Source: an uncultured Alphaproteobacteria bacterium (lineage in GTDB: Bacteria; Pseudomonadota; Alphaproteobacteria; Micropepsales; Micropepsaceae). Taken from it: a stretch of 64,000 bases of DNA. The stretch's first letter is position 1, and every line of letters starts with the position of its first letter. Below the pieces are notes generated by a model, which had not been told where the DNA came from, did no database searches, and saw only the letters and a list, made by a program, of their open reading frames with translations. The translations under genes and the position numbers were made by a program. The stretch is from positions 62,001-126,000 of the forward strand of contig CAIUCH010000057.1 in NCBI GenBank assembly GCA_903897605.1. Direction: 5' to 3'. Of the stretch, positions 8,483 to 17,543 are shown one piece after another.

Positions 8483-9643
8483 TTATTCCGCCACATCGGC
8501 CCAGGCATGGTGCCGGCTGCTTTCCAGTTCTGCCGCCAGGATGTTCATCTGGCGCAGCCCGTCCGCCATTTGCGGATAATCCGCCGGCGCGTCCGGATCG
8601 GCAATCGAGGCATAGAATCGCCGGAACAGTTGCTTGAACGTGTCGTGATAGCCTTCGGCATGGCCGCCCGGCAGGTCGGCCCAGCCGCGCGCCGTCTCGT
8701 GCATCAGCGCGGGGTCCTTAAGCAATATCTGGCTGGGCGCGTCGCGATGGCCGATCCACAGCTCCTCTGGATTCTCCTGGCGCCATGTTACCGCCGCCTT
8801 GGTGCCATAGATCTCCATCACCAACCCATTCTTGCGCCCGACGGAAACCTGGCTCGCGGTCATGGCGCCGCGGGCGCGCGTTCCCAGGCGGAACAGGGTA
8901 GCGCCGAAATCCTCCGTTTCGATCTTCGCATCCGTGCTTTCGGACGCGGCCGCCAGCTTGCCGCTGAACGTCTCGCCTCCGGTCTTGGGCCGTTTGCGCG
9001 TAGGGTGGAAAATCTGCCAGTCGCTGCACAGAGATCGCACCTTCAGACCGGTCACGTGCTCGGCCATGTCGAAGAAGTGTGAACCGATATCGGCCATCAC
9101 CCGCGACGGCCCGCTGAGGGCGGGGTCGACGCGCCAATTCCAGTCGCTTTCGTAAAGCATCCAGTCTTGGGAATAGGTGCCCTGCACCACCAATATGTCG
9201 CCCAGTTCGCCGGCCTCACGCATGGCGCGCATCTGCTGCACCATCGGATAATAGCGCAGATTGTGGCACAGAGCGCCGCGCAGATTGGTGGCCGCCTGCA
9301 GCTGCGTCAGTATTCGCGCCTCCGCCACCGACAGGGCGAGCGGTTTTTCGCACAGCACATGCTTGGCGGCCTCGAATGCCGCCTTGGCGATGGGAAAATG
9401 CGAGTCATTGGGCGTGGTGATGTGCACGGCATCGATGCCGGGATCGGTCATCAACTCGCGCCAGTCGCTGCTGGCATTGTGGATATCATAGCCCGCGCCC
9501 AGCGCCTTGGCCTTATCCAGCGAGGTGCCGGCGATCGCCACGACATCGACATTGGGGGTCCTTCGCAGCGCCTCCAGATGTACCCGGCCCATGAAGCCGG
9601 TGCCGATCACCGCCGTACGAATGCGCCTGGGGTTGCGCGTCAT
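8483..9643 (-). CDS. Gfo/Idh/MocA-family oxidoreductase
   Basis: A 386-residue NAD(P)-dependent sugar oxidoreductase. The Rossmann motif TAVIGTGFMGRVHLEAL is at residues 10-26. The family signature VHITTPNDSHF and CEKPLALSVAEA, with the catalytic-dyad Lys of the EKP motif, lies near 80-105. A second-domain ADIGSHFFDMAEHV holds the conserved Asp and His. No signal peptide is seen; cytoplasmic. Its ATG is one base after the stop of the upstream isomerase gene, so the two are tightly coupled. I rejected the upstream in-frame start at 9694 because it lies inside that gene. Members of this family oxidise or reduce C3 of sugars and glycosides, which fits the proposed 3-keto-glycoside route. Confidence 0.88.
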   Translation of the reverse strand: MTRNPRRIRTAVIGTGFMGRVHLEALRRTPNVDVVAIAGTSLDKAKALGAGYDIHNASSDWRELMTDPGIDAVHITTPNDSHFPIAKAAFEAAKHVLCEKPLALSVAEARILTQLQAATNLRGALCHNLRYYPMVQQMRAMREAGELGDILVVQGTYSQDWMLYESDWNWRVDPALSGPSRVMADIGSHFFDMAEHVTGLKVRSLCSDWQIFHPTRKRPKTGGETFSGKLAAASESTDAKIETEDFGATLFRLGTRARGAMTASQVSVGRKNGLVMEIYGTKAAVTWRQENPEELWIGHRDAPSQILLKDPALMHETARGWADLPGGHAEGYHDTFKQLFRRFYASIADPDAPADYPQMADGLRQMNILAAELESSRHHAWADVAE

Positions 9644-9644
9644 C

Positions 9645-10604
9645 TCAGACCCACCACGCCGCTTGGGGCTTTTCCCGAATGATCGCTTGGGCAAGGAATG
9701 ATGCCGCCTTGGTCAGTCCTTCCTCCGGCGACATCAAACTGTCCTCATGCTCGATGGACAGGACATTGTCATAACCATACATCCGCAAGGTGGAGATGAA
9801 CTCGTTCCACCATTCCTGGCCATGGCCATAGCCCACGGTGCGGAAGATCCACGACCGGTCGCGCTCCTGGGTATAGGGCTTGGTGTCCAGTACCCCAGCT
9901 TTCGGCAGGTTGGCGGGATACATCTGCGTGTCCTTGGCATGGACATAGAAAATCGCATCGCCCAGCACCTGGATCGCCGCGATGGGGTCGATGCCTTGCC
10001 AGAACAGATGGCTGGGATCGAGATTGGCGCCAACCGACGGGCCCGCGATGGCGCGCAGCCGCAGCATGGTTTCGGGACTGTAGACGACGAACCCCGGATG
10101 CATCTCGATGGCGATTTTCACGCCATGATCGGCGGCGAATTTGCCATGGCTTTGCCAATAGGGCGTGACCACCTTGTCCCATTGCCAGTTCAGCACATCC
10201 AGATATTCGCTCGGCCAGGGGCAGGTGACCCAGTTGGGCGCCTTTGCCTCCAGGCTGTCACCGGGGCAGCCGGAAAAATCCACCACCGTCTTTACGCCCA
10301 GCTTCTCGGCCAAGAGTATCGTCTTGCGGCTGACCTCGCGGTAGCCGCCGGCCTGTGCCTGGTCGGGGTGCAGCGGATTGCCGTGGCAGGACAAGGCGCT
10401 GATGGTCAACCCCGCATCAGCGATTTTGGATTTAAAGGCGGCCAGGGCGTTCGGATCGTCCAGCATCGACAATTTGCAATGCGCGTCGCCGGGATAATTG
10501 CCGGTGCCGAATTCCACCATGCCGATGTCCAGCGATTTGAGCTTCTTCACCACGTCTTCCAGCGGCAGCGAAGACAGCAACGGCGTGAACACACCGACCT
10601 TCAT
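9645..10604 (-). CDS. sugar phosphate isomerase/epimerase (cytoplasmic TIM barrel)
   Basis: A 319-residue xylose-isomerase-like TIM barrel without signal peptide, starting MKVGVFTPLLSSLPLEDVV. The ATG at 10604 has GGAGGA upstream. Visible barrel elements are MVEFGTGNYPGD, LSCHGNPLHP, KTVVDFSGCPGD, KIAIEMHPGFVVY, GANLDPSHLFWQG, IFYVHAKDTQM and LSIEHEDSLMSPEEG. The Glu, Asp, His and Glu in these strands match the usual metal-binding set. It is the first gene of the five-gene operon. Homologues of this type convert keto-sugars or carry out beta-elimination of oxidised glycosides. It differs from the Tat-exported paralogue at 6130-7011, so the operon seems to hold one cytoplasmic and one exported enzyme. 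Confidence 0.85.
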   Translation of the reverse strand: MKVGVFTPLLSSLPLEDVVKKLKSLDIGMVEFGTGNYPGDAHCKLSMLDDPNALAAFKSKIADAGLTISALSCHGNPLHPDQAQAGGYREVSRKTILLAEKLGVKTVVDFSGCPGDSLEAKAPNWVTCPWPSEYLDVLNWQWDKVVTPYWQSHGKFAADHGVKIAIEMHPGFVVYSPETMLRLRAIAGPSVGANLDPSHLFWQGIDPIAAIQVLGDAIFYVHAKDTQMYPANLPKAGVLDTKPYTQERDRSWIFRTVGYGHGQEWWNEFISTLRMYGYDNVLSIEHEDSLMSPEEGLTKAASFLAQAIIREKPQAAWWV

Positions 10605-10727
10605 GGCGAATCCTCCGGCAATTTTCAGGTTCCCGCTAGCATGGACAGTATAACAGACCAGGTTCGTGCTTGGCGCAATACGCATATGAAAGCCGGCCAA
10701 TTGGGGACCGGAATGCCAAGATGGGAC

Positions 10728-11492
10728 CTATTGCAGATTTACAAACATGCCGCCATCCACAAGCAAGGCGGCACCGGTCACATATCGCGCCAAATCGGAG
10801 GCCAGAAAGACAATCGGCCCGGCCAGATCATCCGGTTCGCCCAACCTTCCGAGGGGAACGCGGCTTTCCAGATGGGCGCGCTTTTTCAAATCGCTGAGAT
10901 CGTCCTTGTTGATGTCGGTGAGGATCGCTCCCGGCAGCACGGCATTGCATCGGATCTTGTGGGGTCCTAGCGCGATGGCGGTCGATTGCATGAGCGATAA
11001 AACGCCGGCTTTGGTTGGTGTGTAGTGGGTCTGGTACTCGCCGCCAACCAGTGCGGAAATGGAAGACACCGCGATGATCGCACCGCCATGACCTTGGGCA
11101 ACCATCTGATTGGCCGCCGCCTGCACCATATAATAAGCACCATGAAGATTGACACGCATCGTCCGTTCCAGCGTCTCGCGCGGCATATCGAGGAATGCAT
11201 GGAATGGGCAAATGCCCGCATTGCTCACGAACACATCGATTCGCCCATAGGTATCGACCGCTTTTTTCACAAAGGCGGGCGCGCTGTCAGGATCGGCGAC
11301 GTCCTGCTTCAAGGCTATGGCGCGCCGGCCAAGAGCATTGATTGCCGTCACGGTGTCCTTGGCCTTTTCGTCGGTGGAATCGAAATATGTAAACGCAATG
11401 TCCGCGCCATGCCGCGCCGCACCAAGAGCCGTGGCGCGCCCGATGCCCACAGAGGCGCCCGTGATCAAAAACATTTTGTCCTTCAGCAGCAT
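10728..11492 (-). CDS. lra1: L-rhamnose 1-dehydrogenase (SDR)
   Basis: A 254-residue short-chain dehydrogenase. [10 protein letters not shown] near residue 11 is the cofactor-binding motif; [17 protein letters not shown], the catalytic Ser in [11 protein letters not shown] and the YTPTK catalytic Tyr/Lys follow. The stretches around [22 protein letters not shown] and [18 protein letters not shown], with the ending [10 protein letters not shown], are what I remember of characterised bacterial L-rhamnose dehydrogenases. That enzyme oxidises L-rhamnose to the lactone, the first step of the non-phosphorylative pathway. GGAGGACAC precedes the ATG. It is divergent from the L-rhamnonate dehydratase gene and shares a short promoter region containing a palindrome. 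It lies on the same strand as the preceding sugar operon, 123 bases from it. Confidence 0.9.
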   Translation of the reverse strand: MLLKDKMFLITGASVGIGRATALGAARHGADIAFTYFDSTDEKAKDTVTAINALGRRAIALKQDVADPDSAPAFVKKAVDTYGRIDVFVSNAGICPFHAFLDMPRETLERTMRVNLHGAYYMVQAAANQMVAQGHGGAIIAVSSISALVGGEYQTHYTPTKAGVLSLMQSTAIALGPHKIRCNAVLPGAILTDINKDDLSDLKKRAHLESRVPLGRLGEPDDLAGPIVFLASDLARYVTGAALLVDGGMFVNLQ

Positions 11493-11512
11493 GTGTCCTC
11501 CATTCCTTCCAT

Positions 11513-11524
11513 ATTAGGCCTAGT
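11513..11524. promoter_or_regulatory. palindrome in the divergent lra1/rhmD promoter region
   Basis: The 108-base divergent spacer holds ATTAGGCCTAGT, whose core TAGGCCTA is a perfect 8-base palindrome. Its position between two rhamnose genes makes it a candidate operator, but it is short and no other copy was seen. Confidence 0.35.
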
Positions 11525-11600
11525 CCATGCTAAAAATCTCGTCAAACTTGGGTCGGCGCCATCGGCGCACCGAATGGGGAAGGGTTGGGAAGCCGGGCGG

Positions 11601-12785
11601 ATGGGATTACCGAAAATTGTTCAAGTTCGCGCCTTTGTGACGCGCGGCGGCGGCGCGGACTATCACGATCAAAAAGGCGGCCATTGGATCGACGATCATA
11701 TTGCCACGCCGATGAGCCGCTATCCGGAATACCGGCAGAGCCGCCGGAGTTTTGGCATCAATGTGCTTGGCACCCTGGTGGTCGAGATCGAAGCCGTGGA
11801 CGGCACCGTCGGTTTTGCGGTCACCACTGGCGGCGAGCCTGCCGCCTATATCGTCGAAAAACATCTTTCGCGATTCCTCGAAGGCCGCGATCCGTCCGAC
11901 ATCGAGACGATCTGGGACCAGATGTATTTCTCCACGCAATATTATGGCCGCAAGGGGCTGGTGGTGAACGCGCTCTCCGGCGTCGACCTTGCGCTCTGGG
12001 ATCTTGTTGGACGATTGCGGGGTCAGCCTGTGCATCAGCTTTTGGGCGGCGCGGTGCGTGACGAGTTGGTATTCTATGCCACGGGCGCGCGGCCCGATCT
12101 GGCCAAGCAGATGGGCTTCATCGGCGGCAAGCTGCCATTGCATCACGGCCCCGCCGAGGGCGAGGCGGGATTCGCCAAAAACCTCTCCCTGCTTGCGGAT
12201 ATGCGCGAAAAGGTGGGGGACGATTTCTGGCTCATGTATGACTGCTGGATGTCGCTGGATTTGGATTACGCCACACGATTGGCGCACGCCTGCGGCGAGC
12301 ATGGGCTCAAATGGATCGAAGAGGCGCTCAGCCCGGACGATTATTGGGGCTATGCCGCACTCAAGCGGCAGGTGCCGAAAGGCATGCTGGTGACGACGGG
12401 CGAGCACGAAGCCACGCGCTGGGGATTTCGGCTGCTATTGGAGATGGAGTGTTGCGACATCATTCAGCCCGATGTCGGCTGGTGCGGCGGATTGACGGAA
12501 TTGATCAAGATTTCGGCGCTGGCGGATCAGCACAAAAAGCTGGTGGTGCCGCATGGTTCGTCCGTCTATTCCTATCACTTCGCGGTCACCCGTCAGAACA
12601 GCCCTTTTTCGGAATTCCTGATGATGGCGCCCAAAGCCGACAAAGTGGTGCCGATGTTTTATCCACAGTTGCTGGGTGAGCCGGTCCCCGAGAATGGACG
12701 CATCAAGCTCTCGGCGCTGGACAAACCAGGCTTTGGCGTCGAACTTAACCGCGACATAGAACTCCATCGTCCCTATCCACGCTGA
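11601..12785 (+). CDS. rhmD: L-rhamnonate dehydratase
   Basis: A 394-residue enolase-superfamily enzyme. It carries [17 protein letters not shown] and [17 protein letters not shown] near the N terminus and [16 protein letters not shown] next. Further on are MYDCWMSLD and [10 protein letters not shown] (metal Asp and Glu), [23 protein letters not shown] (third ligand region) and [13 protein letters not shown], with the catalytic His. These blocks match bacterial L-rhamnonate dehydratase (RhmD/LRA3) closely. It removes water from L-rhamnonate to give 2-keto-3-deoxy-L-rhamnonate. The open frame extends left to 11025 but would overlap lra1 antisense; the family N terminus supports ATG 11601. It leads an operon with the SDR, lactonase-like, transporter, glycosidase and mutarotase genes. 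Confidence 0.95.
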   Translation: MGLPKIVQVRAFVTRGGGADYHDQKGGHWIDDHIATPMSRYPEYRQSRRSFGINVLGTLVVEIEAVDGTVGFAVTTGGEPAAYIVEKHLSRFLEGRDPSDIETIWDQMYFSTQYYGRKGLVVNALSGVDLALWDLVGRLRGQPVHQLLGGAVRDELVFYATGARPDLAKQMGFIGGKLPLHHGPAEGEAGFAKNLSLLADMREKVGDDFWLMYDCWMSLDLDYATRLAHACGEHGLKWIEEALSPDDYWGYAALKRQVPKGMLVTTGEHEATRWGFRLLLEMECCDIIQPDVGWCGGLTELIKISALADQHKKLVVPHGSSVYSYHFAVTRQNSPFSEFLMMAPKADKVVPMFYPQLLGEPVPENGRIKLSALDKPGFGVELNRDIELHRPYPR

Positions 12786-12793
12786 GGGCATCA

Positions 12794-13543
12794 ATGAACA
12801 TCATTAAAGGCCGTTTCAATTCCCGCTGCGCCATTGTCACTGGCGGCGCGTCCGGCCTTGGCAAGGGAACCGCCAAACGCATGGTCGATGAAGGCGCCAC
12901 GGTGGCCTTGTGGGACATGAACGCCGCGGCGCTTCAGCAAGCCAAGAAGGATGTCGGCGCGGCGCATGTCATCGCGCTTGATGTCACCGACCCAAAGGCA
13001 GTGGCCGCGGCCGCGGCGGATAGCGCCAGAATTCTTGGCAAAATTGATATTCTTGTCACCGCCGCCGGCATCACCGGCGCCACTGTTCCGGTACATGAAT
13101 TTCCCATCGAAAGCTGGCTGCAGGTAATCAACGTCAATCTCAACGGCCTGTTCTATTGCTGCCGCGCCGTCGTACCTTTCATGCTCGAGAATGGCTATGG
13201 CCGAATTGTCAATGTGTCCTCCGTGGCTGGGAAGGAGGGCAATCCGAACGCCTCGGCCTATTCGGCCTCAAAAGCGGGCGTGATCGGCCTCACCAAATCG
13301 TTGGGCAAGGAGCTGGCCTTGAAGAATGTGCGGGCGAACTGCATCACGCCGGCGACCTTTGAGAGTCCCATTCTCGAGCAATTGCCGCAAAGCCAGGTCG
13401 ATTATATGCGTTCGAAAATTCCCATGGGGCGGCTGGGTGAAGTGGCCGAAGTCGCGGCCATGATCTGTTTCATGGCAAGCGAGGAATGCAGTTTCACCAC
13501 GGCGTCGACTTTCGATATTTCCGGCGGCCGGACAACATTCTGA
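12794..13543 (+). CDS. lra5: SDR oxidoreductase, probable 2-keto-3-deoxy-L-rhamnonate dehydrogenase
   Basis: A 249-residue short-chain dehydrogenase. Cofactor motif TGGASGLGKGTA lies near residue 16, an acidic end of strand 2 (ALWDMN) suggests NAD preference, and TAAGITGATVPVHEFP, NVSSVAGKEG and YSASK complete the catalytic set. Its place directly behind L-rhamnonate dehydratase, with GAGGG before ATG and an 8-base gap, suggests oxidation of 2-keto-3-deoxy-L-rhamnonate at C4 (LRA5 step). A role on L-fuconate-derived intermediates is possible, because the enzymes are similar. The downstream diketo-acid hydrolase (LRA6, FAH family) is not seen in this locus. Confidence 0.75.
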   Translation: MNIIKGRFNSRCAIVTGGASGLGKGTAKRMVDEGATVALWDMNAAALQQAKKDVGAAHVIALDVTDPKAVAAAAADSARILGKIDILVTAAGITGATVPVHEFPIESWLQVINVNLNGLFYCCRAVVPFMLENGYGRIVNVSSVAGKEGNPNASAYSASKAGVIGLTKSLGKELALKNVRANCITPATFESPILEQLPQSQVDYMRSKIPMGRLGEVAEVAAMICFMASEECSFTTASTFDISGGRTTF

Positions 13544-13544
13544 C

Positions 13545-14453
13545 ATGGGTGACATTCCCTTCGTCGACGCGCATGTTCATTTGTGGGACTTGTCGCACAT
13601 CCGCTATCCTTGGCTTACGCCACCCTTCCGCGACGACGGGCCCAATGGCAGCGTCGAACCGATCGCGCGCAATTATTTGCTGGACGATTATCTCAAGGAC
13701 GCCAAAGGCTGGAATGTGCGGGGCCTGGTGCATGTCGATGCCGGCGCCGACCCCTCCGCGGCGCTGGATGAGACGGTCTGGCTGCAGGCGATGGCGGACC
13801 GGCATGGTATGCCAAATGCGATCATCGCCTTTGCCGCGCTGGACGATCCCAAGGTCGAGGAATTGCTGACCGCGCATGCCGCGCACCCCAATGTGCGCGG
13901 CATCCGTCAAATCGTGAACTGGCATAAGGACCCCAAGCGCAGCTACACCCCGCGCGATGTCACTGCCGATCCGCAATGGGCGAGGGGCTTCGCGGCCCTG
14001 GGCAAGTACAAGCTTTCCTTCGACCTGCAAGCATACCCAAGCCAGTTCGCCGGGCTTGCGAAACTCATCGCTTGCCATCCGCAAATTCCGGTCATCGTCA
14101 ACCATGCGGGAATGCCCGTGCCCGGCGACGAGGAAGGCAGGGAGATGTGGCGCAGCGGCATGCGCGCGCTGGCCGCTTCGCCGCATGTTTGTGTGAAATT
14201 GTCCGGTTTCGGTTTCATCCACCGCAACTGGACCGTTGCCCAGATTGCGCCTTATCTACTTGAAACTATTGATATGTTTGGCACAAATCGCTGTCTGTTC
14301 GCGAGCGATTTTCCAACCGATAAGCTGTTTGGCAGCTTCGACAGGCATTTCGACGCTTACAACGAAATCGTTTCCGGATTTTCGCAAGACGAGCGCCGGG
14401 ATCTGTTCGGCCGCAACGCTGTGCGGGTCTACCGCCTGAACATTGCCCTGTAG
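13545..14453 (+). CDS. amidohydrolase-fold lactonase, probable L-rhamnono-lactonase
   Basis: A 302-residue metal-dependent hydrolase of the amidohydrolase-2 TIM-barrel family (COG3618 type). DAHVHLWDLSHIRYPW at residues 8-23 carries the His-x-His metal pair. Later NHAGMPVPG, VKLSGFGFIHRNW and FASDFPTDKLFGSFD give the third His and the catalytic Asp. The family includes L-fuconolactonase and L-rhamnono-1,4-lactonase. Position between the SDR and the rhamnose symporter makes hydrolysis of the lactone formed by Lra1 the likely job. ATG follows the SDR stop by one base, so translation is coupled. No signal peptide; cytoplasmic. Confidence 0.82.
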   Translation: MGDIPFVDAHVHLWDLSHIRYPWLTPPFRDDGPNGSVEPIARNYLLDDYLKDAKGWNVRGLVHVDAGADPSAALDETVWLQAMADRHGMPNAIIAFAALDDPKVEELLTAHAAHPNVRGIRQIVNWHKDPKRSYTPRDVTADPQWARGFAALGKYKLSFDLQAYPSQFAGLAKLIACHPQIPVIVNHAGMPVPGDEEGREMWRSGMRALAASPHVCVKLSGFGFIHRNWTVAQIAPYLLETIDMFGTNRCLFASDFPTDKLFGSFDRHFDAYNEIVSGFSQDERRDLFGRNAVRVYRLNIAL

Positions 14454-14476
14454 GGTGAAATAAGAAAGGGTGTGTG

Positions 14477-15550
14477 ATGGGCAATCCGATCCTGGGTGTT
14501 TTCTTTCACTGGCTGGGTGGCCTCGCCTCGGGAAGTTTCTACGTTCCATTCCGCAGTGTACGCCGCTGGTCGTGGGAGATCTTCTGGCTCGTGGGCGGCA
14601 CGTTCAGCTGGTTGATCGCGCCTTGGATTTTCGCGGCCCTCAGAACACATGATCTTCTCGGCGTTCTCGCCGCCACTCCCACGCGCACCTGGGAGCTTTG
14701 CTTTCTGTTCGGCGTGCTGTGGGGTTTCGGCGGACTCACCTTCGGCTTGAGCATACGGTATCTCGGCCTCTCACTCGGGATAGCCGTGGTGCTGGGATTG
14801 ACGGCCGCATTCGGTACATTGGTGCCGCCCATATTCTCCGGCGAACTATTCTCCACCCTGATCTGGTCGATGCATGGGCAAATCATTCTGGTTGGATTGG
14901 CTTTTTGCTTGGCCGGCATCACGGTGATTGGATATGCGGGACGCTCCAAGGAGCGTGAGATGTCATTCGACGAGAAACGCGCCGCCGTCGCGGAGTTCGC
15001 TCTGCGCAAGGGCATTCTGGTCGCGATATTCTCTGGAATCATGTCGAGCTGTTTTGCGTATGGCCTGGATGCCGGCGAACCGGTGCGCAAGCTCACCTTG
15101 GCGGCCGGCACCGACGTGCTGGCACAGGGTCTGCCGGTGCTATGTATCGTGCTACTGGGCGGCGCCACGACGAATTTTCTCTGGTGCTTTTATCTCATCG
15201 CCAAGAATCGCAGTGCGCTAGAACTCATCGGCGGCATCGGACGATCGGCCGATCGCGATGCCGGCCCGCCGCCGCTGTGGCGCAATTATCTGCTCTGCGC
15301 GCTGGCGGGAACGGCCTGGTATTTCCAATTCTTTTTCTACACCATGGGCGAAAGCCAGATGGGCCGCTTTGGTTTCTCCAGCTGGACCATTCATATGGCA
15401 AGCATCATCATTTTTTCGAGCCTATGGGGCTTTGCGCTGAAGGAATGGAAAGGCGCCAGCCGGCGCACCTTGACATTGGTATTCACGGGACTGGGCCTCC
15501 TCATTGGATCGACGGTCATCATCGGAGTCGGCAATTCGCTGCCAGGCTAA
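14477..15550 (+). CDS. rhaT: L-rhamnose/proton symporter RhaT
   Basis: A 357-residue integral membrane protein with ten hydrophobic segments. It resembles E. coli RhaT along its length: ILGVFFHWLGGLASGSFYVP at the start, KVWSWE-like RRWSWEIFWLVGG, IRYLGLSLGIAV, LKEWKGASRRT near the end, and the WYFQFFFYTMGESQMG segment near 285. RhaT imports L-rhamnose with a proton. AAAGGG lies upstream of ATG 14477; a GTG immediately before it is also in frame. It sits between the lactonase and an exported glycosidase, so uptake of rhamnose set free by the glycosidases in this locus is the clear role. A second, ABC-type rhamnose importer is at 50578-55065. Confidence 0.93.
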   Translation: MGNPILGVFFHWLGGLASGSFYVPFRSVRRWSWEIFWLVGGTFSWLIAPWIFAALRTHDLLGVLAATPTRTWELCFLFGVLWGFGGLTFGLSIRYLGLSLGIAVVLGLTAAFGTLVPPIFSGELFSTLIWSMHGQIILVGLAFCLAGITVIGYAGRSKEREMSFDEKRAAVAEFALRKGILVAIFSGIMSSCFAYGLDAGEPVRKLTLAAGTDVLAQGLPVLCIVLLGGATTNFLWCFYLIAKNRSALELIGGIGRSADRDAGPPPLWRNYLLCALAGTAWYFQFFFYTMGESQMGRFGFSSWTIHMASIIIFSSLWGFALKEWKGASRRTLTLVFTGLGLLIGSTVIIGVGNSLPG

Positions 15551-15569
15551 AAACTGGAAAGGGAAACTC

Positions 15570-17099
15570 ATGTTATCATCCATCAAACATATCGCGGCGA
15601 TTCTGCTTCTGGCCTCTTGTTTGCCGGCATCCGCGCAACAAACAACGTCACCGCCGCGTCTGTCGGTCGATTGGTCGAAGACTTTGCGCACGTCCGTTTC
15701 GACGCCCACCCTGCAGGTTGTCGTCAATCCGAAACTTCGGCCGGACGAGATCGTCCGAAAGATGGCTTACGCCTCGCTCCGCGATCTCGATCCCGAATAT
15801 GCGCGTTACGTGCCCTGGTTTCCCTATCCGCGCATGGCGGTCGCCGAGCTCCAACCACCTACGGCGGACAAGACATCGTGGGATTTCGGGCTGGTCGATC
15901 CGCCGGCTGTCGATTTCTTCGAAGCGACCAAGGGACGCAACGGTTACATCAATTTCAGCACCATACCGGCATGGATGTTCAAGACGCCGAAGCCAGTTCC
16001 GGTTCCTTCGGATCCCAACATGGCGGACTGGGATTATAATCAGGGAACCGAACTGGTCGATCCGAGCGGCGCGCAGCTCGGCGGTTATTACCGCCGTATC
16101 GCCTCCTGGTACACCCAGGGCGGCTTCACGGATGAGCGCGGCGTCGTTCACAAATCGGGGCATCATTATGAGCTTCCGCTTTATGAGGTCCTGAACGAAG
16201 TCGAAGCCGAGCATTCGATGACGCCGGCGCAATACGCGCAACGCTATGACGCGATCGTTGGCGGCATTCGCGCCGTCAGCCCCAAGACACAGTTCATGGG
16301 CTTGGCGCTGGCGGATCCGCGGGGTCACCCGGAATTCTTCGAATATTTCCTGAATCGGGCAAACCACAAGTCGGGCATCCCGCTTGACTGGATCTCGTAT
16401 CATTTTTACGCCGTCCCGGAAAAAGGCGAAACCATCAACGAGTGGCAATACACCTTCTTTTCACAAGCCGCCGGCTTCGTCGATGGCGTCAAATATATTG
16501 AGGCGATTCGAAAGCGCTTGTCGCCGCGAACCCGCACCATGATCAACGAGACCGGCGCCATCATGCAGAGCGACATGATGCAAACCAACAGCAGCACGGC
16601 CGATCCAGTCATCCCGGGCGGCTACTGGAATTTGGCCGGTGCGGTCTATGCCTATGTTTACGAGGAACTGGCGAAACTCGGCATTGATGTTGTCGGAGAG
16701 TCCCAACTCGTCGGCTATCCGACACAATTTCCCAGCGTCACCATGGTCGATTGGCACACCGGCAAGCCGAACGCGCGCTTCCAGGTCCTGAAATTGCTTA
16801 AGGACAATATGGGCCCCGGCGATCGCATCATCGACATCGGTCAGGGTACCGTGAGCTTTGCCAATCCTTCGATTGTGGAAGCCGCTTATGTTCGCAAAGG
16901 GGCCAGGAAAGTCCTGCTTATCAATCGTCGGGCAACTGCGGCGAGTGTCGATCTTCCCGGCGCTGCCGGGGGCGCGATCCAGATCGTGGATCAGGCGAGC
17001 GCGGGCGGTCCGATCCGCCGCGAAAAGCTCGGCTCGTCCCTGATCACCTTGGGCGGCTTTGCCGTTGCCATCGTCGATCTCCCGGAAGGCAAACCATGA
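15570..17099 (+). CDS. exported clan GH-A glycoside hydrolase (GH39-like)
   Basis: A 509-residue exported protein with signal peptide LSSIKHIAAILLLASCLPASA and GGAAAGGG before the ATG at 15570. The central TIM barrel has the clan GH-A acid/base in LYEVLNEVEAEH (Asn-Glu pair) and a candidate nucleophile Glu in RTMINETGAIMQ. After these, GYWNLAGAVYAYVYEELAK and a C-terminal beta domain (VRKGARKVLLINRRA) follow, an arrangement like GH39 and related families. The substrate is not evident. Its place between rhaT and rhaM and opposite a GH78 rhamnosidase suggests a rhamnose-containing glycan or glycoside. The stop overlaps the rhaM start by 4 bases. Confidence 0.72.
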   Translation: MLSSIKHIAAILLLASCLPASAQQTTSPPRLSVDWSKTLRTSVSTPTLQVVVNPKLRPDEIVRKMAYASLRDLDPEYARYVPWFPYPRMAVAELQPPTADKTSWDFGLVDPPAVDFFEATKGRNGYINFSTIPAWMFKTPKPVPVPSDPNMADWDYNQGTELVDPSGAQLGGYYRRIASWYTQGGFTDERGVVHKSGHHYELPLYEVLNEVEAEHSMTPAQYAQRYDAIVGGIRAVSPKTQFMGLALADPRGHPEFFEYFLNRANHKSGIPLDWISYHFYAVPEKGETINEWQYTFFSQAAGFVDGVKYIEAIRKRLSPRTRTMINETGAIMQSDMMQTNSSTADPVIPGGYWNLAGAVYAYVYEELAKLGIDVVGESQLVGYPTQFPSVTMVDWHTGKPNARFQVLKLLKDNMGPGDRIIDIGQGTVSFANPSIVEAAYVRKGARKVLLINRRATAASVDLPGAAGGAIQIVDQASAGGPIRREKLGSSLITLGGFAVAIVDLPEGKP

Positions 17100-17431
17100 A
17101 TGAGGAAAGCGAGGTCATTGCATTCCGTTTGACTCTCGCGAACGGACAGATCGAGGCCTATCGCAAGCGGCATGACGAAATCTGGCCGGAACTGGAGGCA
17201 GCTTTGCGCACGGCGGGGGTCATTGAATATCGAATATTCAACGAACCGGGCGACAGCGCGCTCTTTGCAGTGATGCACCGAAAAAAGACGCACGGCTTGG
17301 AGGCGCTGGCGGCCAGTGCGATCATGCGACGCTGGTGGGACATGATGGCGGACGTCACCGTCACCGGCCCAGATGGCGTGCCCATGCTACGCGATTTGGA
17401 GCAAGTTTATGCAATGAGACAATCAGGCTAG
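17096..17431 (+). CDS. rhaM: L-rhamnose mutarotase
   Basis: A 111-residue protein of the RhaM/RhaU family, which interconverts alpha and beta anomers of L-rhamnose. Family features are AYRKRHDEIWPELEAAL near residue 20 with the catalytic His, GVIEYRIFNEPGDSALFAVM near 42, and RRWWDMMAD near 80 with the paired Trp. The length is usual. ATGA overlap with the glycosidase gene indicates coupling. It is the last gene of the rhamnose operon and meets the GH78 gene tail to tail across 112 bases. Confidence 0.93.
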   Translation: MNEESEVIAFRLTLANGQIEAYRKRHDEIWPELEAALRTAGVIEYRIFNEPGDSALFAVMHRKKTHGLEALAASAIMRRWWDMMADVTVTGPDGVPMLRDLEQVYAMRQSG

Positions 17432-17543
17432 GTCGCACCTGAACCCGTCCGCGGCGGCGCTCGTGGAGCTTGGGTCGATATTTAACAGCGATTTTGAACT
17501 TGCCAGGGCATTGAGTCAGACAAGTCGGCCCATATCCGCCAGC

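Noticed and set aside
11025-11600. Upstream extension of the L-rhamnonate dehydratase frame
   Set aside because: It runs antisense through lra1 and lacks dehydratase sequence; family N terminus begins at 11601.
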